Positions 56,730 to 64,000 of a stretch of DNA of 64,000 nucleotides are shown here, one piece after another. Position 1 is the first letter of the stretch; each line of letters begins with the position of its first letter. The position numbers and the translations under genes are program-made. The DNA lies in assembly GCF_007744675.1 (NCBI RefSeq), contig NZ_CP036269.1:2247501-2311500 (forward strand). The letters run 5' to 3'. Below the pieces are notes generated by a model, which saw nothing but the letters and a program-made list of their open reading frames with translations, searched no databases and was not told where the DNA came from. Origin of the DNA: Gimesia alba. Its GTDB lineage: Bacteria > Planctomycetota > Planctomycetia > Planctomycetales > Planctomycetaceae.

Positions 56730-57008
56730 ATGCCCACAAAACGTCATTCATCCGAACAGATTATTTCTAAACTCCGGGAAGCCGAGGTTCACCTCTCCCA
56801 GGGAATGACCATTCCTCTGATGTGCAAGAAACTGGGAATCCATCAACAGACCTATTACAAATGGCGTCGTGAAAATGGTGGTCTGCGGATGGATCAGGCC
56901 AAACGGTTGAAAGAACTCGAAAAAGAGAACAGCCGTCTCAAAAAATTACTGGCAGAATCAGAACTGGATAAATCTATTCTGAGGGAAGCTGCCTCGGGAA
57001 ACTTCTAA
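56730..57008 (+). CDS. IS3-family transposase OrfA
   Basis: 92 residues. HTH with KRHSSEQIISKLREAEVHLSQ in parts and IHQQTYYKWRRENGG, then a leucine-zipper-like helix (KRLKELEKENSRLKKLLAES) as expected for IS3 OrfA. AAGGAGG lies just before the ATG at 56730. Near its end, G GGA AAC precedes TTC TAA, giving a -1 frameshift site that would fuse OrfA to OrfB. Confidence 0.93.
   Translation: MPTKRHSSEQIISKLREAEVHLSQGMTIPLMCKKLGIHQQTYYKWRRENGGLRMDQAKRLKELEKENSRLKKLLAESELDKSILREAASGNF
56996..57002 (+). other. Candidate -1 programmed frameshift heptamer G GGA AAC
   Basis: In OrfA phase the bases read TCG GGA AAC TTC TAA, so G_GGA_AAC has the X XXY YYZ form one codon before the OrfA stop. The OrfB frame is open from a TAA at about 56969 to 57904, so slippage must occur between that point and 57008; this heptamer is the only fitting site seen. 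The fused product would continue with LLSPSKRSKAVNF, as in other IS3 transposases. Confidence 0.6.
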
Positions 57009-57031
57009 GCCCGTCGAAACGGAGCAAGGCA

Positions 57032-57904
57032 GTGAATTTCGTACGGGATTCTATAGGAAGGGATCAGGTATCAGAACGCCGTGCCTGTCGTATTCTGGGG
57101 CAACCCAGATCCACACAGCGCAGGCAGCGATTTGTTCCCTCTGATGAACCAAGGTTGATTCGAGAGATGATCGAACTGGCGACCCAATTTGGGCGTTACG
57201 GTTATCGTCGCGTCACTCAGCTACTTAGAAAGCGTGGATGGAAAGTGAACCATAAACGAGTAGAACGGCTTTGGAGGCAAGAAGGACTGAAAGTCCCTCA
57301 AAAACAGCCGAAACGAAGACGTTTGTGGTTCAATGATGGTTCGTGTGTCCGGCTTCGTCCGACACATAAAGACCATGTCTGGACTTATGACTTTGTGCAT
57401 TGTCGCACACATGATGGCCGAGCTTTCCGGATGTTGACTATGCTTGATGAATTTACCAGAGAATGTCTGGCAATTGATGTTGAAAGGAGGTTGAATAGTG
57501 AAAACATATTGGAGCGTTTAAGTGACCTGTTTGTACGTCGCGGGGTTCCTGATCATATTCGAAGTGATAATGGTCCTGAGTTTACAGCCAAAAGAGTTCG
57601 TGACTGGTTACGGAGAATTGAAGTGAAGACGTTATTTATAGAGCCAGGCAGCCCCTGGGAGAATGGATACATTGAATCATTCAATGGAAAGCTAAGAGAT
57701 GAATTGCTGAATGGAGAAGTCTTCGATACTTTATTGGAAGCTAAGGTTCTGATAGAACGTTGGCGAAAAGAATACAACACAATCCGACCACATAGTTCTC
57801 TGGGATACCGAGCCCCGGTGCCGGAGGCAAAACTGTTCTGTTTGCCTGCTTCCGCTACGCTTCAGCAGGCAAACAGAACAGTCATTGATACAATCGGACA
57901 CTAA
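57032..57904 (+). CDS. IS3-family transposase OrfB (DDE integrase core)
   Basis: 290 residues from the GTG at 57032. SERRACRILGQPRSTQR is the typical OrfB start region, followed by RYGYRRVTQLLR. The DDE core is visible as WTYDFV, SDNGPEF and ENGYIESFNGKLRDE, with the downstream Lys/Arg context intact, so it is expected to be active. The C-terminus contains the family motif RPHSSLGYRAPVPE. It probably functions mainly as the OrfA-OrfB fusion. Confidence 0.93.
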   Translation: MNFVRDSIGRDQVSERRACRILGQPRSTQRRQRFVPSDEPRLIREMIELATQFGRYGYRRVTQLLRKRGWKVNHKRVERLWRQEGLKVPQKQPKRRRLWFNDGSCVRLRPTHKDHVWTYDFVHCRTHDGRAFRMLTMLDEFTRECLAIDVERRLNSENILERLSDLFVRRGVPDHIRSDNGPEFTAKRVRDWLRRIEVKTLFIEPGSPWENGYIESFNGKLRDELLNGEVFDTLLEAKVLIERWRKEYNTIRPHSSLGYRAPVPEAKLFCLPASATLQQANRTVIDTIGH

Positions 57905-57939
57905 GTCTTGTGACTGGTGTCATACTTGGGGGCACGTCA

Positions 57940-58626
57940 ATCCCTGTATCAAAGTATTGCAATTTGTTTCCCATTTTTTCATTTGCCTACGTTCCTCATA
58001 TGTTTATTAATAGGGCTGGAAGTGGCAAAAACTTTGTGGAGAACTGCTTAAAGGTTAAAATCAATGCCGTTGCAAAGGTTGGCGAAGAGTCTTATATGAT
58101 TCATCAACTATTAAAAATTTCAAATCCCAAAAACCCCTATTCCGAGGTTCATACAGTCTGGTGGGTCACAAATGCTGACCCGTTTTTGCTCAAAAAAATG
58201 GTTAGCTGGGCGCATTTATCTGAGTCTGAGGAATGGAAGGTCATTACTGCCTTGCAGACGGAGTACCAGGAAATTGAGGGAATAAAAATTCCCAAAGTAT
58301 ATGAGTCATATCAAAACAGATTGAAGGACAAAAGTGATGATTTTCAAAAAATCACTTTTGCCTGGAAAGAGGTAAACAAACCATATTCACCTGAATTGTT
58401 CTCTGAAAAACTTCTTGAGCCAAAAGCGGATACCTTTGTATTTGACGCGAGAGGAAAAGTTGATGGTGCCATAGGAGTGCCCTATGGTGCCCCGAAAATC
58501 AAGACATTAACTCCTGAACAGTCAAATTCTAGTGGTTTTTTATATTGGATTTATGCTATCAATTTGATAGTCATTGTTATTATTGCTGTCTATCTAATTT
58601 TCAGGCGTAACTTCAAAAAAAAATAG
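57940..58626 (+). pseudogene. 5'-truncated gene of unknown function with C-terminal membrane segment
   Basis: About 228 residues remain. The open frame continues back into the IS right end (GTG at 57910 within the IS), so the native start has been lost. Visible: WWVTNADPFLLKKM, WAHLSESEEWKVI, a KTLTPEQSNSS linker and one C-terminal membrane helix (YWIYAINLIVIVIIAVYLIF) with a basic end (RRNFKKK), suggesting a single-pass anchor. The family was not recognised. It is the right-hand neighbour of the IS; the left-hand neighbour is an unrelated truncated gene. An ATG at 58000 could still allow expression. Confidence 0.6.
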
Positions 58627-58833
58627 GCTTCCTCTGTGTAACATTAGAAGGACATTGCTGACAATGTTCGAAACTGATGGTTTGATGTCAGCAAGGAAAC
58701 GGACAAATCAATTAAGGATAGGTTGCAATCAGAATCGGCCACACAGTATGTTGGAGGGCTCAGCGGATTTCGCGACTCGCGTGTCACTTCCAGTCGGACT
58801 GCGCCGTCCTTTCAGAAACACGCAGTACTTTCT

Positions 58834-59338
58834 CCCCCCCCCCAACCGCTCGAAGTGCTTTAATCATTTTTCGAGATTCTAAGACGGGAATAGTTTGGTT
58901 GGCGTCACCATGCACAACCTAGAACGGCAGATACACAAACTTAGAAACCGTGGTCGGATCACCGCATCCACAGATGGGAGATGCGGCAGCGAATAAGTCT
59001 GGATAGCGGGCGATCATGCTCCAGGTGACATAGCCTCCCATGGAATAACCGGTAATATAAATTCGGTTATTGTCGACAGGGTACTTCTGATTATTTTCAA
59101 TGAGAGCTGGTTTCGGAAATCTGGCATGAAAAGGAAGCGGCGTTTTATAAGTTGGAGTCGAAAATTGATATGTCAGTGACTCAAATTGACCGACTAGATC
59201 GGGGTCAACGCCTTTAGTACGAATGTCTTTGCTTTCCCAATATGACATCGCTGCCAGGTCAATGAAATTGGCTGTACCCCAAAGAAAAAATAGAACGAGC
59301 TTCTGTTTTATGGAGTTCATATCGTTGATTAAAATCAC
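58834..59338 (-). pseudogene. Alpha/beta hydrolase (prolyl-oligopeptidase/esterase-like) pseudogene
   Basis: The minus-strand frame encodes the nucleophile elbow GYSMGG (YITGYSMGGYVTWSMIARYPD in parts) and AAASPICGCGDPTT, typical of secreted esterases of this type. Three lesions are visible. The segment between FHARFPKP and ALIENNQKYP lacks the usual HG oxyanion region, implying an in-frame deletion. A TAG stop (58919-58921) interrupts PF-VVHGDANQTIPV. A run of ten C at 58834-58843 is followed by loss of the family sequence, so the catalytic His is gone. Confidence 0.82.
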
Positions 59339-60059
59339 TCAGTCGTGTGCGTCTCTACTTGAGTTCTTACCATTGTGTTGCCTTGTCAAAGTTGTTTGCC
59401 GAGGCAACTTTACCTGGGATTCGGGAGATACAAGAAAGAACTCGCGAGTAAAAGTCGGTGCTTAATATTTATGCTTCTATCCAAACAATTTTTTGGATCA
59501 CAATCCCCTATTCCATCAAGCGGTTGATGATCTTGCCAATCAAGCTAATGCTCAAGTTGACAACTGTCCGGGATGCCATCTTTCCTTGGCAAATTGTCAC
59601 TGACTTGCGAAGTGATCTTTGTAGAAAAAGCCTCGTTGATCGCGGTTTATTTCTTGCTTACAGTTGAAGGGATAGTTGAATTCCCTACTTCTGTTACTCG
59701 TGTTGTTGGTCTGATTGTCACACTGTCTGATGGGATGATGGGATGATGGGATGATGACTACCTGCCATCAGAATGGTTTATCACCCTGATTTCTATCTTG
59801 CGACAGCCTGACATGACTCCCCGTCTGACACCATGACTGTCAGCCTGTTGAGGGGCTGACAACGAAAAATTGATGGTATGACACTTAAGTTTGATGAGTC
59901 CTCTTTTTCGCTTAGATAAGCGGAAACTCTCTTTGTCATCCCCCTCTGACAAGTGACGGGGGGTCAGACATCCTGTCGTGAGGGGCGACAGAAATTGTTG
60001 ACATCCTGTCAGCAGCAAGGCTACTCTGATGCGGTCTTATTTTTCATACCGTCAGCACC
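59339..60059. other. Non-coding region upstream of the replication-like genes
   Basis: 721 bases. The first part shows nothing recognisable. An 8-bp unit GATGGGAT is repeated three times at 59729-59752. From 59800 on it contains the repeat cluster annotated separately. Confidence 0.55.
59808..60012. repeat. Iteron-like repeat cluster (CTGACA and GACATCCTGTC), possible replication origin
   Basis: CTGACA occurs at 59808, 59825, 59856 and 59946, and its complement TGTCAG at 59838 and 60007. The 11-mer GACATCCTGTC occurs twice, at 59967-59977 and 60000-60010, 33 bases apart (about three helical turns). The cluster lies directly before a two-gene replication-like module. This resembles iterons of a plasmid or phage origin or an operator for the downstream genes. 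No DnaA box was found. Confidence 0.5.
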
Positions 60060-60935
60060 ATGTCAGCTTCTCCCATCGAAGGTTATCTCACCAAGAAAGA
60101 GATCGAGGAAGCATTCAGCCGATCCCACCGTTCGTTGACCCGTGACTTCAGTCAAGCGGTCAGGGTAGGGGACTCAAAGATTCTCTCAAACCTCAAACTG
60201 CGAACCGACGATGGCAAGGAACTTGTGGGAACTGAGGTGACACTCGAACTGATTCAAGAGCTCTCCAATCAGGGACTCTCACCAACTTGGTATGCTCTGC
60301 GTGAATGGGTGCAAGAACATTACGATAAAGAGGCATTAAAAAAAGAGAAAAAACAATCTGAGAAAGAATCTCAAAGGGCAGAAGAATCAAAACCTTCACC
60401 TGCATTAACAGACAACGAACTGGTCTCCACTTTGAAATCACAAATCACTCGACTGGAGCAGGAGAATGATCGACGATCTAATGAACATCAGCAGGATAAG
60501 CAAGCGTTCATGGAACAGATCAAAATGTTCAAAGACATGTTCGACACGTTGAAGGAAGATCACACCGACACGAAAGAACTTCTCAAAGAGGTACATCAAG
60601 TGATGGGGAAGTTTGCAGATGTCAGTCTACTTGGTTCCCAGAGAGTCTCACCAGGTGATGATTTCCCAAAAACTGAGACACCAACTGAACAGAATCCAAT
60701 TATTGATCTTGAAAATGACGCGACAATGGAAGCTGTCGTTGTTGAAGAACCGAAGAAGACAAACAAGCCTTCTTCGAAACAGGGGAGTAAGAGAAATGTT
60801 AAGAAGAAATCAATAGCTGCCACGAAGTCGAAAAGGAGAACTACTCCGAAAACAAAGGGGGTTGCTAAGACCAAACCCAAGCAGCACAAATGGTACGAGA
60901 CACCAACCTTAAATCATTTCTTATCACGCAAATGA
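60060..60935 (+). CDS. HTH/coiled-coil protein with basic tail, upstream of Rep-like gene
   Basis: 291 residues. The N-terminal 35 residues (EGYLTKKEIEEAFSRSHRSL) look like a short helix-turn-helix. A conserved-looking region follows (about 40-95), then a long charged coiled coil (about 95-185), an acidic segment, and a Lys/Arg/Thr-rich tail (about 230-280, KRNVKKKSIAATKSKRRTT). No ribosome binding site is evident. The stop overlaps the start of the next gene (ATGA at 60932). The architecture fits a DNA-binding accessory or partition-like protein of a mobile replicon; I do not recognise the family. Confidence 0.72.
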   Translation: MSASPIEGYLTKKEIEEAFSRSHRSLTRDFSQAVRVGDSKILSNLKLRTDDGKELVGTEVTLELIQELSNQGLSPTWYALREWVQEHYDKEALKKEKKQSEKESQRAEESKPSPALTDNELVSTLKSQITRLEQENDRRSNEHQQDKQAFMEQIKMFKDMFDTLKEDHTDTKELLKEVHQVMGKFADVSLLGSQRVSPGDDFPKTETPTEQNPIIDLENDATMEAVVVEEPKKTNKPSSKQGSKRNVKKKSIAATKSKRRTTPKTKGVAKTKPKQHKWYETPTLNHFLSRK

Positions 60936-62277
60936 GATTCGACGGTTTCGAACATCTAACGGCAAATTATCTCTACTGTCCCAATCAATTCTTTGAAGTA
61001 TGCCTGCCCCATCATTCACGGGGAACGGTTCGACTGGTAGCTTATCTGTTGCGAAAAACACTCGGTTGGCTCGATACAGAGGGGAGTCCCATCGAACAGG
61101 ATATCAGCGTCTCGTATCGAGACCTCATCAATGAAGCAGGAATTAGCAGGGGAGCAATTCGCAAAGCATTAGATGAAGCGGTTGCAGGTGGATTTATCAT
61201 TTGTATCCAACAAGGGAAGGCAAACGGAAATAATCAGTCATCAGAAACGGCTTGTTATGCACTCCGCTGGGATACCGACACTCAGTATCATAAGAATTTT
61301 GAAAAATTCAACGGGTTCTTTGCTGGTGAAGGATATCGCACACCAATTCCAAACAGTTTTTTCGATTTGATTGTGAAGCACGAGGCTCTTTCTGTGGTGA
61401 AGGTGGTCGGGACAGTGTTGCGTCATACAGTGGGCTATCAGAACCAGTTTGGGGGACGACGTCAAATCGCTCCGTTGTCGTACAGTTACATTCAGAAGTA
61501 CGTGAATCTGAGTGATCGATCCACTCTCAGTGCAGCCATTCAGCATGCAATCGAAACGGGCTATGTTCACTGTGTCCAGAAAGGGGGCATTGATCCAAGT
61601 CACATTAAACGACGTCCCTCTACCTATGCCATTCGTTGGCATGAGCAAGCCAATGGTGAGGTGAACGGTTCAAAAACCAGACTGAAGAAAAGCCACAAGA
61701 AAATAACACTAACAAACAACAAACCGATCTACCTGTTGTTGCTGTTGTTGCTGTTGAAAATTTGGATTCGTTTCAGTTACTGCAACACGCAGGATTTGAC
61801 GAGGATATTGCATTGGAATTGTCAGGGAGTAGGGGACTGGATGAGATCAAACAACAGATTGAATGGTTACCCCATCGAAACCCAGATCGCAATTCACTCG
61901 GCATGCTACGACGAGCCATTGAAGGAAATTGGTTGAAACCAGATTCCCTTCTCATTAAGGAAAAAAAATACCAGTATCTCCAGAACACTCATTCAGAAAC
62001 TGTAGAGGCTGAGATTGAAGAGGAGCTGGTATCAGAAGCCAAGCAGGAGAAAAAACGTCGCAGAGAGCAACTATGGCCCATCTGGCATGAACTGACATTC
62101 GATGAACAAACAAGAATCGAGCAAACAGCAATAGAACAACTCAACAGCGAATTTTTCCGGGATCGATTCAACAAGAATAAAGAGTTTCGTTTGAGTCAAT
62201 GTCTGGACGTTCTCTCAGTTCAGTTGGAATCGGGTGACAAAGAAATGAAGAATGGTTTTCATTTGATCGCACAATAA
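60932..62277 (+). CDS. Replication-initiator-like winged-helix protein, split by a -1 frameshift
   Basis: The ATG at 60932 overlaps the preceding stop (ATGA). The first 250 residues contain two tandem winged-helix-like domains: YRDLINEAGISRGAIRKALDEA with IQQGKANG, and LSYSYIQKYVNLSDRSTLSAA with YVHCVQKGG; each ends in Y(A)IRW- or YALRW-type strands (ACYALRWD, TYAIRWH). This resembles Rep proteins of plasmids and phage O-like initiators. The first frame continues with a leucine-repeat translation of no protein character to 61936. The -1 frame is open from before the A5 run at 61672-61676 to 62277 and reads as an ordinary acidic, Gln-rich linker then a helical domain (DSFQLLQHAGFDEDIALELS). 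So the product is either made by frameshifting or the gene carries an indel. Confidence 0.68.
61672..61676 (+). other. A5 run at the frame transition in the Rep-like gene
   Basis: TCA AAA ACC in the first frame becomes TTC AAA AAC in the -1 frame. A tRNA on AAA can slip back one base with full pairing. Both frames are open here. It could equally be a fixed or sequencing indel. Confidence 0.5.
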
Positions 62278-62617
62278 TCCCGCAACTAACATCGCAAAAC
62301 ACCCCGCGTTTACCCCCGCAGGGAAGTGCGGGAGCGAAACCCTTCCGTTGGCGATTGGAAATCGACCAATGGGGTCTTGACAAAGCCAAGAAACACCTCT
62401 TAACAGGTGACACCACTCGCGGGCGGGAACCCGCGAGGCCGAGACTTCCGACACATTCCAGGGACGCAATGGCTCCACTCTCGGCCTCGCGTCTCCCTCT
62501 GGTCGCCCCTCGTGGGTCACGCACGGCTCCCTGGGCAGGGGACGGCCGCGAAGCGGGATAAACTCAAAGCCTACCGGCTTCGGACACAATGACCGCGCAA
62601 GCGAAAACGGTGGATAT
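62278..62617. other. GC-rich, hairpin-rich non-coding segment
   Basis: About 340 bases, distinctly richer in G/C than the rep genes. Inverted repeats: 62345-62372 (CCGTTGG with CGATT, GGA loop, AATCG, A, CCAATGG), CTCGCGGG/CCCGCGAG around 62417-62438, and CACCT/AGGTG around 62395-62410. A 124-codon minus-strand frame crosses it but lacks a start context or domain. Possibly a structured RNA or a terminator group after the Rep-like gene. Confidence 0.4.
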
Positions 62618-62803
62618 TCAGTATGTCCGAGAATTCAAATCAGGCTCCCGACGAGTTTCTGGGACGGCGACTCGCCAACTTTCTACTTTGGTCTTTAACA
62701 CCGATGCGAGTTGGGAGATTCTGCTTCGCCGCTGAATTTTGTCCAACTTCTGCATGTAGGAGTTGACGTCAATTACAGTCAGTTTTGGCGACCGGACAAA
62801 CAT
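62618..62803 (-). CDS. Small putative gene-cassette ORF of unknown function
   Basis: 61 residues from the ATG at 62803, which forms part of the GCGTTATG end of the attC site, a common arrangement in cassette arrays. The product is basic (MQKLDKIQRRSRISQLASVL) with no recognised domain. There is no attC beyond its stop codon at 62618, so it may be a decayed or non-coding last cassette. Confidence 0.35.
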   Translation of the reverse strand: MFVRSPKLTVIDVNSYMQKLDKIQRRSRISQLASVLKTKVESWRVAVPETRREPDLNSRTY

Positions 62804-62890
62804 AACGCCTGAGCTAACCGGGCGGCGGTCAGCGACTTGGACTCCAGAACACGCGCCCATCCGCCACTCCGGTTGAGCGATTTGTTAGCC
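62801..62890 (-). other. Integron attC recombination site
   Basis: On the minus strand the site starts with GGCTAACAAATCGCTCAACC (R'' and L'') and ends with CCGGTTAGCTCAGGCGTTATG in parts (L' and R'). TCAACCGG pairs with CCGGTTAG except for one extra C in CTCAACCGG, the unpaired base expected in a folded attC. A TGGCGG/CCGCC pairing extends the stem, and the centre is a variable loop of about 30 bases. R'' starts nine bases after the TAA stop of the ORF at 62899, exactly as in gene cassettes. The pattern closely matches known attC sites; RYYYAAC is met except at its second base. Confidence 0.85.
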
Positions 62891-62898
62891 AGTGTGTT

Positions 62899-63987
62899 TT
62901 ACTTCACAAATGTAATCAGAAGCCCTTCTACAAGCTCATCAGTATTTTCCGGATCTTGGCCAAATATGTGAACGGCAACATCAACTTCGCTGATTTCGTC
63001 ATCCTTGCCGCGGACTCCGGCGCGCGCACGGCGACAAGGTAGATGTTCCATGTTGATGGGAGTAGCATATATGCCGGGCACACTGGTAGGTTCCAGAAAT
63101 GGGATTGCCCGCACCCGATAGTCTTTGTTGATCTCGGATGGCCCACAACGCACTTGAAGGTTCGGAGCGCGTTCGACAAATGCACGATCGGCGACGAGAA
63201 TTACGGATCCGCTAAGGCTGTAAGCACCAGCGATCGGGTTCGACTTCCAGTGCACTATGTCAGCCTTTTCGTCGCGTGTTAAACGCGACCAGCCTTGGAG
63301 GGTGGTGGGAAACGTATTTGGTACTTCTGTGCGGAACACAACGTACGCATCGCTGCCGAATGCGCTTGCCTGACGGATACGTTCAAATGGGTGCTTAGTC
63401 ACCGAGCCAGCGAATACGACGGTAAACTCCGGAACAGAATCACCAACATTGATAGTGCTTCGTAGTCCGGAATCGTGGTTGCCAAAGACGCTGTCAGTGA
63501 ATCGCTGAAACTGAGGATGACGTTTGGCGTTGACATTGAATTCGACCACGTCGCCCTTAATGGAGTAGATCGCGTTCGGTAGTGGCCATTCCGCTATGGC
63601 ATCGATGTCTTCAATTGTTCGAAGAAAGGGTGATTTCCATACCGGGGTTAGTTGAAGACGTTCGATGTAATTTCCGAGAAGCGACATAAATGTTTTGCGG
63701 TGTTCGCCGAGTAATTCCTGTGCCGATCGCTGAGGCAGGTTCAACGAGAGCATTACTGCAACGTTATTCCGCTTCAGGATGTAGATGATTGTAGGTTTAA
63801 AAGCGTCTGTGTTCATTTCGACGAACGACGGAGGACGCGACGACAGCTTGGGGGTAATCGCCTCTATTTTGTCGAAAGACTCCATTTGCATAACGAGTAA
63901 TGCGATGGAGCACGAATTGAAGTGACCATATGACGCTGCAAAAGCATCAGTTGCACCGAGACTTTTCAGCATGGACTTGTCGCCCAC
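62899..63987 (-). CDS. Integron-cassette ORF of unknown function
   Basis: At least 362 residues; the frame has a GTG at 63987 and is open to the window edge, so the true start may be outside. No signal peptide or membrane helix is evident. Segments such as KPTIIYILKRNNVAVMLSLN, VVFAGSVTKHPFERIRQASAF, GSVILVADRAFVERAPN and AVHIFGQDPENTDELVEGL suggest an alpha/beta cytoplasmic protein; I do not recognise a family. It ends nine bases before the attC site and in the same orientation, so it is a cassette gene. Cassettes are transcribed away from the integrase, which would then lie to the right of this window. Confidence 0.75.
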   Translation of the reverse strand: MGDKSMLKSLGATDAFAASYGHFNSCSIALLVMQMESFDKIEAITPKLSSRPPSFVEMNTDAFKPTIIYILKRNNVAVMLSLNLPQRSAQELLGEHRKTFMSLLGNYIERLQLTPVWKSPFLRTIEDIDAIAEWPLPNAIYSIKGDVVEFNVNAKRHPQFQRFTDSVFGNHDSGLRSTINVGDSVPEFTVVFAGSVTKHPFERIRQASAFGSDAYVVFRTEVPNTFPTTLQGWSRLTRDEKADIVHWKSNPIAGAYSLSGSVILVADRAFVERAPNLQVRCGPSEINKDYRVRAIPFLEPTSVPGIYATPINMEHLPCRRARAGVRGKDDEISEVDVAVHIFGQDPENTDELVEGLLITFVK

Positions 63988-64000
63988 AGTTCCGGGAGAA

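Larger units (their letters stand above)
56656..57939 (+). mobile_element. Complete IS3-family insertion sequence (IS407-like ends)
   Basis: 1284 bp bounded by the perfect 12-bp terminal inverted repeats TGACGTGCCCCC and GGGGGCACGTCA. The ends resemble those of the IS407 subgroup, which has TGACCTGCCCCC and makes 4-bp duplications. The flanking 4-mers here are GCAC on the left and ATCC on the right, so there is no target duplication. It carries OrfA and OrfB in the usual -1 arrangement. It is probably active in sequence terms, with all catalytic motifs intact. Confidence 0.92.

Noticed and set aside
59729-59758. Triple GATGGGAT tandem repeat considered as a CRISPR-like or origin repeat
   Set aside because: Only 8 bp per unit, no spacers; a simple microsatellite is the better explanation.
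61677-61936. Continuation of the first Rep frame (leucine-repeat region)
   Set aside because: The translation of the CTGTTG repeat gives eight leucines followed by sequence unlike protein; the -1 frame is clearly the coding one.
62215-62589. 124-codon minus-strand open frame over the GC-rich island
   Set aside because: High G/C content keeps stop codons rare; it overlaps the end of the Rep-like gene and has no start context or recognised domain.

Overview
The window looks like chromosomal DNA of a planctomycete, most likely of the Gimesia/Planctomyces type (a family-level inference, not a species call). The evidence is a high density of families typical of that phylum: PSCyt1/DUF1549/DUF1553 cytochrome-like proteins paired with DUF1501 proteins, DUF1559 pseudopilin-like proteins with an N-methylation leader, an ECF sigma factor next to a Ser/Thr kinase, a PVC-type haem-binding domain, and a giant surface protein with the planctomycete LExRxxLxA leader.

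Layout. 1-912: 3' part of a sigma-54 activator. 1.2-23.5 kb: ten genes of the DUF1549/DUF1553 plus DUF1501 world. Three complete pairs are present, the second inverted, followed by a PPC-domain protein, a DUF1549/DUF1553 protein and two DUF1501 proteins. 23.5-26.9 kb (minus): an operon CotH-like kinase, VTC-type polyphosphate polymerase, DUF4956 membrane protein. 27.1-30.1 kb: ECF sigma factor overlapping a membrane Ser/Thr kinase. 30.6-35.4 kb: a 1590-residue modular cellulase-like protein (CBM2, Ig-like, TIM-barrel-like, Calx-beta, GH8, Calx-beta, CBM2) behind a strongly structured leader. 35.5-36.8 kb (minus): lone DUF1501 gene. 37.4-44.0 kb: heavy-metal efflux locus (His-rich exported protein, RND adaptor, RND pump, His-rich lipoprotein) and a DUF3147 protein.

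From about 44.7 kb the character changes to accessory DNA. A 3' tRNA fragment at 44.7 kb looks like an integration-site scar. Next come a XylR-like regulator, two DUF1559/lipoprotein pairs flanking a BNR sialidase-like protein, a degraded IS3 remnant, a Nramp-like transporter lacking the canonical metal motif, and an enolase-superfamily enzyme; together these suggest a carbohydrate or sugar-acid utilisation locus. A complete IS3-family element (56656-57939) sits between two truncated genes with no target duplication. After an esterase pseudogene there is a plasmid- or phage-like replication module: CTGACA/GACATCCTGTC repeats, an HTH/coiled-coil protein, and a winged-helix Rep-like protein split by a -1 frameshift in an A5 run. 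The window ends with a probable integron segment: a convincing attC site (62801-62890) between two minus-strand cassette ORFs of unknown function, implying that the integrase lies to the right of the window.

All family assignments come from reading motifs in the translated sequence; no database search was made. Starts were revised where a ribosome binding site and signal peptide made an internal start more plausible.
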